DNA of 64,000 nucleotides from NCBI RefSeq assembly GCF_013185915.1, contig NZ_JAAZUH010000005.1:1-64000 (forward strand), written 5' to 3'. The stretch comes from Stenotrophomonas bentonitica (lineage in GTDB: Bacteria; Pseudomonadota; Gammaproteobacteria; Xanthomonadales; Xanthomonadaceae). The notes beneath the pieces were generated by a model, which worked only from the letters and a program-made list of their open reading frames with translations, was not told the DNA's origin and made no database searches. This document shows, one piece after another, positions 36,144-44,108 of the stretch; position 1 is the stretch's first letter; each line of letters opens with the position of its first letter. Position numbers and translations under genes: made by a program.

Positions 36144-37079
36144 TTACTTGCGGGCGACGCGCTTGGCCGGGGCCTTGCGGGCCACGGTCTTGGCGGCGCG
36201 CTTGGCCGGAGCGGCCTTGCGGGCGACCGACTTGCGGGCCACGGCGGTCTTCTTGCCGACGGCCTTCTTGGTGGCAGCCGACTTGCGGGCGACAGCCTTC
36301 TTGGCGGTAGCGACCTTCTTGCCGACGGTCTTGCGGGCGGTGGCGGTCTTCTTGCCAACGGCCTTCTTGGTGGCAGCCGACTTCTTGGCTACGGCCTTCT
36401 TGGCGGTGGCGACCTTCTTGCCGACAACCTTCTTGGCGGCCACGGTCTTCTTGCCAGCGACCTTGCGGGCGGTGGCCGACTTCTTGGCGACAGCCTTCTT
36501 GGCGGTAGCGACCTTCTTGCCCGCGACCTTCTTGGCGGTGGCGGTCTTCTTGGTCACGGCCTTCTTGGCGGTGGCGACCTTCTTGCCCACGACCTTCTTG
36601 GCGGCGGCAGTCTTCTTGGTCACGGCCTTCTTGGCAGCGGCGGTCTTCTTGGTCACGGCCTTCTTGGCGGTGGCGACCTTCTTGCCGGCAACCTTCTTGG
36701 CAGCCTTGGTGGTCTTGGTCACGGACTTTTCGGCGGCGGCCTTCTTCTTGGCAACCTGCTTCTTCAGAGCAGCCGCTTCGGCCTTGGCATTGGTCTTGGC
36801 CGCTTCCAGCTTCTTCTTGGCGCTGGCCAGGGTCTTGCCGACCGACTTGGCGGCCTTGTCAGCCTTCTTGGCGACGGTCTTCTCGGCCTTCTTGACGGCC
36901 TTCTTGACCTTGGCAACCTGGGTGGTGGCGGCCTTGCGGGCGCGCTTGGCGGTCTTCTTCACCGAGGCCACCACTTCTTCAGCGGTGTGGGCGATGGTTT
37001 CGCCAACGTTCTCGGCCGTCTCTTTTACGCTGTCGACGCCCTGCGACAGGGTCGCGGTCACACCATTTCCGTTGCTCAT
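36144..37079 (-). CDS. Histone H1-like Lys/Ala-repeat DNA-binding protein
   Basis: A 311-residue, extremely basic protein. The first 40 residues are acidic-neutral and helical (GVDSVKETAENVGETIAHTA). From about residue 45 to the end it consists of KKxxxKK-type units built from Lys, Ala, Val, Thr and Ser, with near-exact copies of KKVATAKKAV and KKTA. Such tails resemble eukaryotic histone H1 and bacterial AlgP-like proteins and bind DNA nonspecifically, so a nucleoid role is likely. AGGAGG is 6 bases before the ATG at 37079. The repeats make copy number prone to change. Confidence 0.82.
   Translation of the reverse strand: MSNGNGVTATLSQGVDSVKETAENVGETIAHTAEEVVASVKKTAKRARKAATTQVAKVKKAVKKAEKTVAKKADKAAKSVGKTLASAKKKLEAAKTNAKAEAAALKKQVAKKKAAAEKSVTKTTKAAKKVAGKKVATAKKAVTKKTAAAKKAVTKKTAAAKKVVGKKVATAKKAVTKKTATAKKVAGKKVATAKKAVAKKSATARKVAGKKTVAAKKVVGKKVATAKKAVAKKSAATKKAVGKKTATARKTVGKKVATAKKAVARKSAATKKAVGKKTAVARKSVARKAAPAKRAAKTVARKAPAKRVARK
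36160..36720 (-). repeat. Tandem degenerate repeats inside the histone-like gene
   Basis: The DNA is built from recurring GCCTTCTTGGC / GCGACCTTCTTGCC blocks (plus-strand reading) with near-identical stretches of 30-60 bases, encoding KKAVAKK- and KKVATAKK-type units. This is a likely site of slippage or recombination between copies. Confidence 0.8.
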
Positions 37080-37660
37080 GTTGCCCTCCTGAGGGGCCTG
37101 GTCAGTGATTTCGCTGGCGATGCTATACCGGAGTTGTCCGTGGTGGAACGGTCTTGTCGCAGGTTTTGAGTCGCGGGTGTGTTGGGGAGGTGGGTGGTTG
37201 GGTGCGGGTGTGGGTAGGTGGTTTGTTGGAAAGTGCTTTAAAACAGCTGTGCGGTTGTTGCGGAGATGCGCGGCGACGGTTGTGTTCGGGTGCGGTGATG
37301 CGGGGATGCGTGCGGCGTAATTGGTCGTTGTGTGCGCTCGGTTTGTTGCCAATTTTTCTGCAAGTGCGCGGGTTTGCAGGTAGGTGGACGTGTGTTGGCA
37401 AAGCGCGTTTCCGGTTTTTGGTCCATGCGTTAAAGGGCCTGTCAGCGATATCGGCGGTCGTTTGGGAACCGACCCTACCGGTGCGACGGTCCGTTGCGGT
37501 TCAACCGCGCATCGTCCGCGCGTCGCGTCCGTGCAGACCCGGACCGATGCCTGTAATACCCGCTAGCACCCCTACCGCTCACCCCAGTTTCAGGCGTCCC
37601 GAGACAGACTCATTCAGCTTGAATTACCGTATACCCGTCCCCCGCACCCACCGGACTCCC
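37080..37660. other. Long divergent intergenic region with strong G/T strand bias
   Basis: About 580 bases lie between the histone-like gene and the Deg-type protease gene. Between 37161 and 37230 the plus strand is almost only G and T (62 of 70 by my count); the minus strand is the C/A-rich leader of the histone-like gene. Open frames here lack ribosome sites and look spurious. The region also holds a degenerate GTAG repeat (37456-37478). Confidence 0.6.
37456..37478 (-). repeat. Degenerate SMAG-like GTAG repeat
   Basis: On the minus strand GTAG is followed by GGTCGGT, a 5-base centre and AACGACC, total 23 bases with one mismatch in the stem. It resembles the GGTCG-type copy at 4635-4657 more than the AGCCACG-type copies. 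Confidence 0.55.
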
Positions 37661-39088
37661 ATGCGACCGCTTCCGACCCTGCTTACGCTCGCACTTGCTG
37701 CCGCCTTCGGTGGCTTCGTCGCCTCGGCGATCAATGCCAACCTGGACAACCGTGCCGAGGCGGCACCGGCGTCGCTGGCGATTCCGGCCACGGCCGCGCT
37801 GCCGGCTTCGGTGGCCGGGCAGCCGGTGCCGTCGCTGGCGCCGATGCTGGAGCGGGTGATGCCGGCGGTGGTCAGCGTCAACACCAAGCAGGTGGTGCGG
37901 GTGCGCAACCCCTACTTCAACGACCCGTTCTTCCGCCGACTGTTCCCGGAAGTGCCGCAGGAGCGGATCAACGAGTCGCTGGGCTCGGGCGTCATCATCG
38001 ACGCCGCCGAGGGCCTGGTGCTGACCAACCACCATGTGATCGACAACGCCGACGACGTGCAGGTGACCCTGTCCGACGGGCGCACGGTCAAGGCCGAGTT
38101 CCTGGGTTCGGACCGCGACACCGACGTGGCGCTGATCCGCATTCCGGCCGACAAGCTCACCGCGCTGCCGCTGGGCGACAGCGCGCAGCTGCGCGTGGGC
38201 GACTTCGTGGTGGCGATCGGCAACCCGTTCGGCTTCAGCCAGACGGTCACCTCGGGCATCGTCTCGGCAGTCGGCCGTACCGGTATCCGCGGGCTGGGCT
38301 ACCAGAACTTCATCCAGACCGACGCGTCGATCAACCCGGGCAATTCCGGCGGCGCGCTGGTCAACCTGCAGGGCCAGCTGGTCGGCATCAATACCGCCAG
38401 CTTCAATCCGCAGGGCAGCATGGCCGGCAACATCGGGCTGGGCCTGGCCATTCCCACCAACCTGGCGCGCGACGTGGTGGACCAGCTGGTCAAGCACGGC
38501 GTGGTGGTGCGCGGCACGCTCGGGATCGAGGCGCAGAACCTGACCCAGGCGCTGGCGCAGAACCTGGGCCTGAGCGAAGCGCGCGGCGCGTTGGTCACCC
38601 GCGTGCTGGCCGGTTCGGGCGCAGCCGCAGCCGGGCTGAAGCCGGGCGACGTTGTGGTGTCGGCCAACGGCCAGCGGGTGGACAGCGCGCAGGCGCTGCA
38701 CAACGTGGAAGGCCTGCAGCCCGTGGGCAGCGCGCTGAGCCTGGACGTGCGCCGCGACGGCAAGCCGCTGCAGCTCAAGGCCACGCTGAAAGAGCAGGCG
38801 CGCGCGGTGGCCGGCGAGCTGCTGGACCCGCGCCTGGCCGGCGCGACCTTTGTCGACCTGCCCGAAACGCTGCGCCAGGCCGGCGACGGCGGCGTCATGG
38901 TCAGCGAGGTCAAGCGCGGCAGCCGGGCGGCCAACTCGGGGTTGGCCGCGGGCGACCTGATCATCCAGTCCAGCGTGGGTGAGTTCGCCGACCTGGCCAG
39001 CTGGCGCGCCAATTTCCAGAAGCCACCGCAGCAGCTGGTGCTGCGCATCGTGCGGGGCAACGCGCGCGGTGACCTGGTGATGCGCTGA
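37661..39088 (+). CDS. degQ: Deg/HtrA family periplasmic serine protease (DegQ-like)
   Basis: Quality-control protease of the envelope. The 475-residue protein has an N-terminal signal or anchor segment (about 1-25), a trypsin-like domain with catalytic H125 (TNHHVID), D155 (DRDTDVAL) and S229 (NPGNSGGA), then two PDZ domains (about 280-365 and 390-470). The ATG at 37661 gives the expected export signal; an upstream in-frame extension is Arg-rich and implausible. Length matches DegP/DegQ. It is transcribed away from the histone-like gene. Confidence 0.93.
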   Translation: MRPLPTLLTLALAAAFGGFVASAINANLDNRAEAAPASLAIPATAALPASVAGQPVPSLAPMLERVMPAVVSVNTKQVVRVRNPYFNDPFFRRLFPEVPQERINESLGSGVIIDAAEGLVLTNHHVIDNADDVQVTLSDGRTVKAEFLGSDRDTDVALIRIPADKLTALPLGDSAQLRVGDFVVAIGNPFGFSQTVTSGIVSAVGRTGIRGLGYQNFIQTDASINPGNSGGALVNLQGQLVGINTASFNPQGSMAGNIGLGLAIPTNLARDVVDQLVKHGVVVRGTLGIEAQNLTQALAQNLGLSEARGALVTRVLAGSGAAAAGLKPGDVVVSANGQRVDSAQALHNVEGLQPVGSALSLDVRRDGKPLQLKATLKEQARAVAGELLDPRLAGATFVDLPETLRQAGDGGVMVSEVKRGSRAANSGLAAGDLIIQSSVGEFADLASWRANFQKPPQQLVLRIVRGNARGDLVMR

Positions 39089-39225
39089 ACCGGTCAGCCG
39101 GCCTTCGCGTGCGGATCACGCCAGCTGACACCCTCTACACCCCGCCGGTGCTATTACCTTGTATTCGTTGCCGACGGGTTCATCCGCGGTCACCTTCCCC
39201 ATCGATTACATAACGGAGAGTCACG

Positions 39226-39591
39226 ATGAGCCCCACCAATACCGAAAACCTCAAGGAACACCTGGGCGAAGCCGGTTCGCACCTGAAGTCGGCCGCCAGC
39301 GCTGCCGGCGGTGCGATCAAGGGCGCCACCGGCGCTGCTGGCGATGAGCTGCGCATCGGCCGGGCCAACGTCAAGGCCGAGCTGTCCGACACCGCGCTGT
39401 CCGGCCTGGCCGCTGCTGAATTCGGCGGCGCCGCTGCCAAGGAGCAGGTCGACGCGCTGATGGACAAGGGCAAGGACCTGGTCGACAGCGCCGCCGAGCT
39501 GATCCGTGAGCGCCCGCTGGCTTCGTTCGGCGTGGCCTTCGCGGCTGGCTGGATCATCGCCAAGCTGGCCCGCAGCGGCGGCGACAAGTAA
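39226..39591 (+). CDS. YqjD/ElaB-like DUF883 protein
   Basis: A 121-residue protein with a long amphipathic helix, Ala/Gly/Lys-rich, and a C-terminal membrane helix (RPLASFGVAFAAGWIIAKL, about 95-114). Relatives YqjD and ElaB are tail-anchored inner-membrane proteins that bind ribosomes in stationary phase. Two more genes of the same type of cluster follow with 6 bases and a 4-base overlap, matching the E. coli yqjD-yqjE-yqjK order. Confidence 0.82.
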   Translation: MSPTNTENLKEHLGEAGSHLKSAASAAGGAIKGATGAAGDELRIGRANVKAELSDTALSGLAAAEFGGAAAKEQVDALMDKGKDLVDSAAELIRERPLASFGVAFAAGWIIAKLARSGGDK

Positions 39592-39597
39592 GTCGGC

Positions 39598-40101
39598 GTG
39601 AGCGATCAAGCACAGTCGACGCCGGAAGGTGGAGCAACGCCTCCACCGGACGGTGATGCGGCGCCGCGCGCCCCGCGCCTGGATGAAAGCATCCGCGACG
39701 TTGGCCAGGCCGGCCGCGCCACGGTGGATTCGGCAAAGCACACCCTGCGCTCGCTGCGTCGGTTGGCGTCGTTCGAGTTCGCCTTGGCGCGCAGCGCGTT
39801 TGGCCGGGCCCTGGCGTGGAGCGGGGTTGCGATCGTGTTCGGCGCCTCGGCCTGGTTGCTGCTGGCCGGCACGGTGATCGCGTTGATGCAGCGGTGGGGC
39901 CTGTCCTGGTTCCATTCGCTGCTGATCACCTCGCTGATCAGCCTGGCCATGACCGGCTATGCAATCTGGCGGGTGTCGTTCTTCTTCCGCCACACCGGCA
40001 TGCACGCCACCCGGCGCCAGCTGGCGCGGTTGGGCCTGTTCGACGAGCCCACCGACGAGGATGCCGAAGGGCAGCCGGAGCAGACGGAGCGTTCGCCATG
40101 A
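39598..40101 (+). CDS. YqjE-like phage-holin-family membrane protein
   Basis: A 167-residue protein starting at GTG. A Pro/Asp-rich N-terminal part (about 1-50) is followed by two membrane helices (about 77-98 and 104-126) and a basic-to-acidic tail. It resembles the YqjE / putative actinobacterial holin-X family, whose members are not true holins but accessory membrane proteins next to YqjD. It overlaps the next gene by 4 bases. Confidence 0.7.
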   Translation: MSDQAQSTPEGGATPPPDGDAAPRAPRLDESIRDVGQAGRATVDSAKHTLRSLRRLASFEFALARSAFGRALAWSGVAIVFGASAWLLLAGTVIALMQRWGLSWFHSLLITSLISLAMTGYAIWRVSFFFRHTGMHATRRQLARLGLFDEPTDEDAEGQPEQTERSP

Positions 40102-40571
40102 AGTTCGAAGCGTTGCGCCACCGCGTCAAGCGTGCGGAAAAAGTGGTCTCGGTGCGGGTCGACGAGACCCAGTGCAGCTGGTTCACCCTCAGCCAGGCCT
40201 GGCGCGAGGGCTGGACGCCGCTGCGCATCGTCAGCGTGGGTTTGGCTGGCGGCTTTTTGGCCGGCAAGCTGGAACCGGGCGGCGCCCGTTTCCACGGTGC
40301 ACGTTGGCTGCAGATGATCGGGTCGGTGTCGAATCTGCTGGCCAGCGCGCAGGCAGCAGTGGCCTCGATGCAGGCCAGTGACGCGGCCGAGACCGCCGAG
40401 CAGGCGGCCGACAAGGTGGATGAAGCCGTGGACCAGGCCCCCGTAGCGCCGGTTCGGGCTGCAGCACCTGCTGTTGCGCCCGTGGCTACGCCGCGTGCGC
40501 AGGTGACCGCCACGCAGGAGGCGGCGCAGCCGCAGCCGGCGGAAGCGGCGACGGACATGTCCGAACGTTAG
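40098..40571 (+). CDS. Third gene of the YqjD-like cluster (YqjK-like position)
   Basis: A 157-residue protein. Its N-terminal half has a basic helix (MKFEALRHRVKRAEKVVSVR) and a short hydrophobic stretch (IVSVGLAGGFLAGKL). The C-terminal half is Ala/Pro/Glu-rich low complexity. Position after the YqjD- and YqjE-like genes suggests a YqjK-like role; sequence similarity is not strong enough for a firm name. Confidence 0.6.
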   Translation: MKFEALRHRVKRAEKVVSVRVDETQCSWFTLSQAWREGWTPLRIVSVGLAGGFLAGKLEPGGARFHGARWLQMIGSVSNLLASAQAAVASMQASDAAETAEQAADKVDEAVDQAPVAPVRAAAPAVAPVATPRAQVTATQEAAQPQPAEAATDMSER

Positions 40572-40709
40572 ATGCTGCAATCGCCCTGCCAACGGCAGGG
40601 CGCCACCGGGCGCGCGGTTCGCCGCATCCTGGATCTACCCAGCGTTTTACACACGCCGCACCTACCGGGCGTGCCCAATAATGCGTGACCCAACCAGCGT
40701 GCGACCTGC

Positions 40710-41819
40710 ATGAGCGTTCCCGTGACCTCCCCTGCTGCCGACGGTGACCTCGTCGCACCACCCGCCCCGCCGCACACTCCGCGCCCACGCGGGCCGATGT
40801 CGCTGGTGGTGCTCGCCTTCCTGGCGGTCTGTTTCACCTTGTGGGCCGCGCAGGACATCGTCCTGCCGATCCTGCTGGCGATGTTCTTCGCCCTGGTGGG
40901 CAACCCGATCCTGCGCCTGCTGGGCCGCCTGTGGATTCCGCGCTTCCTGGCCGCAGTGCTGGTGATCGGGGTCGGCCTGAGCGGCGCCACCGCGCTGGGC
41001 GTGCAGCTGGTGGGCCCGGCCATGGACTGGGCGCAGGAAGCGCCGCAGCAGCTGCGCAAGGTGGCGCGCCAGGTGCAGAACCTGACCAAGCCGGTGCAGC
41101 AGGCCAACCAGGCGGCAGAGAACTTCGCACGCGTGGCCGGCGGCGAAAGCGCCCGCCGCGTGCAGGTGGTACGCACCCAGCTGGACGACCCCTACAAGGT
41201 GCTGACCCGCGCGCCGCGGCTGGCCGCGTCGATCCTGGCGGTGGTGCTGCTGACCCTGTTCTTCATGATCTACGGGCAGAACCTGCAGAAGCACGCCATC
41301 GCGCTGTTCCCGAGCCGCCAGCAGCAGCGTTTCACCGCCGACATCCTCCGTTCGATCGAGCGCGAGGTGTCGCGCTACGTGCTGACCATCACCGTGATCA
41401 ATGCGCTGGTCGGGCTGGTTTTCTCCGGGATCCTGCTGCTGCTCGGAATCAGCCTGCAGGAGGCCCTGTTGTGGGGCACGGTGGCCGCGCTGCTGAACTT
41501 CGCGCCCTACGTGGGGCCGTTGATCGGGGTGACCCTGATGCTGCTGATGGGCTTCGTGGAGTTCAGCGACCCGTTCCAGGCAATGCTGCCTGCGGCCTGT
41601 TACCTGGCCCTGCACACCATCGAGGGCCAGGTGGTGACTCCGATCGTGCTGGGCCGGCAGATGGCGATCTCGCCGCTGATCCTGATCCTGGCGCTGATGG
41701 TGTTCGGCTGGCTGTGGGGCATGATCGGCCTGCTGCTGTCGGTCCCGCTGCTGGTCTGCATCAAGCTGGTGCTGGCGCGGCTCGAGGGCACCCAGGGCTG
41801 GGCCAAGCTGCTGGAGTAA
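40710..41819 (+). CDS. AI-2E family (PerM-like) transporter
   Basis: A 369-residue polytopic membrane protein. It has a double helix near the N-terminus (about 30-85), a soluble insertion with an amphipathic helix (about 100-175), and a C-terminal membrane domain with NALVGLVFSGILLLLGI, LNFAPYVGPLIG and EGQVVTPIVLGRQMAISPLI. The PYVGPLIG and EGQ-VTP motifs identify the AI-2E/UPF0118 family. Substrates vary; members include Na+/H+ antiporters and putative AI-2 exporters. A SMAG repeat follows 3 bases after its stop. Confidence 0.9.
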   Translation: MSVPVTSPAADGDLVAPPAPPHTPRPRGPMSLVVLAFLAVCFTLWAAQDIVLPILLAMFFALVGNPILRLLGRLWIPRFLAAVLVIGVGLSGATALGVQLVGPAMDWAQEAPQQLRKVARQVQNLTKPVQQANQAAENFARVAGGESARRVQVVRTQLDDPYKVLTRAPRLAASILAVVLLTLFFMIYGQNLQKHAIALFPSRQQQRFTADILRSIEREVSRYVLTITVINALVGLVFSGILLLLGISLQEALLWGTVAALLNFAPYVGPLIGVTLMLLMGFVEFSDPFQAMLPAACYLALHTIEGQVVTPIVLGRQMAISPLILILALMVFGWLWGMIGLLLSVPLLVCIKLVLARLEGTQGWAKLLE

Positions 41820-41822
41820 CCG

Positions 41823-41845
41823 GTAGAGCCACGCCCTGCGTGGCT
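41823..41845 (+). repeat. SMAG GTAG repeat
   Basis: Identical in sequence to the 33104-33126 copy: GTAG, AGCCACG, a 5-base centre, CGTGGCT. It lies between the AI-2E transporter and the HAD gene, co-directional with both. Confidence 0.93.
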
Positions 41846-41870
41846 GCCCCCACAGGCGTAGAATGGCCGG

Positions 41871-42608
41871 GTGAATTTCCCAGTCCTAGCCATCACCCTC
41901 GACCTCGACGACACCCTGTGGCCGTTCGCCCCCATCGGCGCCCGCATCGACCAGGTGTTGTACGAATGGATGCTCCAGCACAGCCCCGCCACCGCCGCGA
42001 TGTACCCGGTGGCGGCGATGCGCGAACTGCGTGAGCGCTCCTTCCGCGATAACCCGCACCTGCACTACGACCTCAGCGCGCTGCGCCGGTTGACCCTGCA
42101 GGAGGCGCTGGAGAACAGCGGGGCCGACCTGGCCCTGCTGGAACCGGCTTACGAAGCGTTCTACGCCGCGCGCAACCAGGTGGAGTGCTACCCGGACGCG
42201 ATCGAGGCGCTGACCCGCATCGCCGCCCGCGTGCCGGTGGCCGCGCTCAGCAACGGCAACGCCGACCTGGCCCGGATCGGGCTGGACCACCACTTCGCCT
42301 TCCAGCTGGGCTCGCGCGAACACGGCGCGGCCAAGCCGGCCGCCAGCATCTTCCACGCCGCCTGCGAACGCCTGGGCGTGGCCCCGGCGCACGTGCTGCA
42401 TGTGGGCGACCATGTCGAAATGGACGTGGTCGGCGCCATGCAGGCCGGCCTGCGCGGCTGCTGGATCAACCGCGTTGAACACACCTGGCACCATCCTTCG
42501 CTGCAGCCCGACCTGCAGTTCGACACCCTGACCGGGCTGGCCGACTGGCTCGATGCGAATGCATCGGCGCAGCAGGCGCAGCCACGAACGGAGCACGACC
42601 CCGCATGA
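41871..42608 (+). CDS. yigB: HAD family phosphatase (YigB-like)
   Basis: A 245-residue haloacid-dehalogenase-type hydrolase starting at GTG. The nucleophile motif DLDDT (D11 and D13), the Ser motif ALSNGNADL, the Lys in KPAASIFHAACE and the acid motif HVGDHVEMDV are all present. The YigB branch acts on FMN and sugar phosphates; specificity here is inferred. The aminopeptidase gene starts within its stop codon (ATGA). Confidence 0.86.
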   Translation: MNFPVLAITLDLDDTLWPFAPIGARIDQVLYEWMLQHSPATAAMYPVAAMRELRERSFRDNPHLHYDLSALRRLTLQEALENSGADLALLEPAYEAFYAARNQVECYPDAIEALTRIAARVPVAALSNGNADLARIGLDHHFAFQLGSREHGAAKPAASIFHAACERLGVAPAHVLHVGDHVEMDVVGAMQAGLRGCWINRVEHTWHHPSLQPDLQFDTLTGLADWLDANASAQQAQPRTEHDPA

Positions 42609-43972
42609 CCCAGATCACCGGTTTCACCACCGATTCGGCCAACGCCCTGCTGCTGCACGTAATGAATCGCGAGCAGTTCGCGGCATGGCGCGCGCAGCAG
42701 GCGCCGGCGCTGGTTGCCTGGTTGGACGCGCAGCACTTCAACGGCAGCGGCTGCAGCGTGGTACTGCTGCCGGGCGAACACGGCCTGGCCGGGGCGATCG
42801 TCGGCGTGGGCGACAGCGGCGATGCCTATGCCTACGCGCATGCCCCGTTCGCGCTGCCCGAAGGCACCGTGTGGCAGCTGGCCGACGCACTGCCGGCGCC
42901 GATTGAAACCCTGCTGCACCTGGGCTGGGGCCTGGGCAGCTACCGCTTCGCACGCTACCGCAAGCCCAACCGCGCCCCGGCGCAGCTGGTGGCCACCCCC
43001 GCTGCCGAAGTGCGCGATGTGATCACCGCCAGCCTGCGCGTGCGCGACTGGGTGAACACGCCCACCGAAGACATGGGCCCGCAGCAGCTGGAAGACGCCG
43101 CCCGTGAACTGGCCGCCGCGCATGGCGGGCAGGTGGAGGTGATCACCGGCGACGCACTGCTGGAGCAGAATTTCCCGGCCATCCACGCGGTGGGCCGCGC
43201 CTCGCACCGTGCGCCGCGCCTGATCGCACTGCGCTGGGGGCAGGCCGGTCGTCCGCACGTGGCGCTGGTCGGCAAGGGCGTGTGCTTCGACACCGGCGGC
43301 CTGGACATCAAGCCGGCCGACGGCATGCGCAACATGAAGAAGGACATGGGCGGCGCCGCGCACGCGCTGGCCCTGGCCGGGCTGATCATGGCGCAGGACC
43401 TGCCGGTGCAGCTGACCCTGCTGATTGCCGCGGTGGAAAACGCGATCGGGCCGGACGCGTTCCGCCCGGGCGAAGTGATCGCTACCCGCAAGGGCCTCAG
43501 CATCGAGATCGACAACACCGACGCCGAAGGCCGGCTGGTGCTGTGCGACGCGCTGACCTACGCCAGCGAACAGAAGCCGGAGATCGTGCTGGACTTCGCC
43601 ACGCTCACCGGCGCGGCGCGCATTGCGCTGGGTCCGGACCTGCCGGCGCTCTTCAGCAACAACGACACGCTGGCCCAGCAGTGGCTGCAGGCCGGTGACA
43701 CCACGCGCGACCCGGTGTGGCGCATGCCGTTGTGGCGCCCGTACCTGCGTTACCTGCACAGCGGCATTGCCGACCTGGCCAACGCAGGCTCGCGCATGGC
43801 CGGTTCGGTCACCGCCGCGCTGTATCTGGAGCGCTTCATTGCCGAAGGCCAGGTGTGGGCGCATCTGGACGTGTACGCCTGGAACGACGGCGAGCGCCCG
43901 GGCCGCCCGGCCGGTGGCGAGGCGCTGGCGTTGCGCTCGGCGTGGGCCATGTTGAAGGGCCGGTATCTGTAA
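42605..43972 (+). CDS. M17 family leucyl-type aminopeptidase
   Basis: Removes N-terminal residues from peptides with two metal ions. The 455-residue protein has GKGVCFDTGGLDIKPADG and MKKDMGGAAHALALA (metal and Lys ligands), and NTDAEGRLVLCDAL with D306 and E308. It is shorter and more divergent at the N-terminus than PepA, and closer to the PepB-like or general M17 group. It overlaps the HAD gene by 4 bases. Confidence 0.88.
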   Translation: MTQITGFTTDSANALLLHVMNREQFAAWRAQQAPALVAWLDAQHFNGSGCSVVLLPGEHGLAGAIVGVGDSGDAYAYAHAPFALPEGTVWQLADALPAPIETLLHLGWGLGSYRFARYRKPNRAPAQLVATPAAEVRDVITASLRVRDWVNTPTEDMGPQQLEDAARELAAAHGGQVEVITGDALLEQNFPAIHAVGRASHRAPRLIALRWGQAGRPHVALVGKGVCFDTGGLDIKPADGMRNMKKDMGGAAHALALAGLIMAQDLPVQLTLLIAAVENAIGPDAFRPGEVIATRKGLSIEIDNTDAEGRLVLCDALTYASEQKPEIVLDFATLTGAARIALGPDLPALFSNNDTLAQQWLQAGDTTRDPVWRMPLWRPYLRYLHSGIADLANAGSRMAGSVTAALYLERFIAEGQVWAHLDVYAWNDGERPGRPAGGEALALRSAWAMLKGRYL

Positions 43973-44001
43973 GCGCCGGTCCTGGCATGCCTGACAACCC
44001 G

Positions 44002-44023
44002 GATCCCCGCCTCGGCGGGGATC
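44002..44023 (+). terminator. Hairpin after the M17 aminopeptidase gene
   Basis: GATCCCCGC, a 4-base loop and GCGGGGATC form a 9-bp stem 30 bases past the stop. There is no T-run, so termination efficiency is doubtful. Confidence 0.4.
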
Positions 44024-44108
44024 TGCCGTTAAAGGTTGTCGAAAATGTGAATATCGGTGTGGCGGGGGTTCTGCCACCATGCGCGTGACCCACCTTGAAG
44101 GCAGGCTC

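Noticed and set aside
36148..37092. Long open frame antisense to the histone-like gene
   Set aside because: It is an artefact of the repetitive Lys/Ala codons on the other strand. Its product is Leu/Ala/Thr-rich low complexity and has no ribosome site.
37154..37660. In-frame N-terminal extension of the Deg protease
   Set aside because: The extension crosses the G/T-biased region and is Arg/Val/Gly-rich without a signal. The ATG at 37661 gives a proper export signal.
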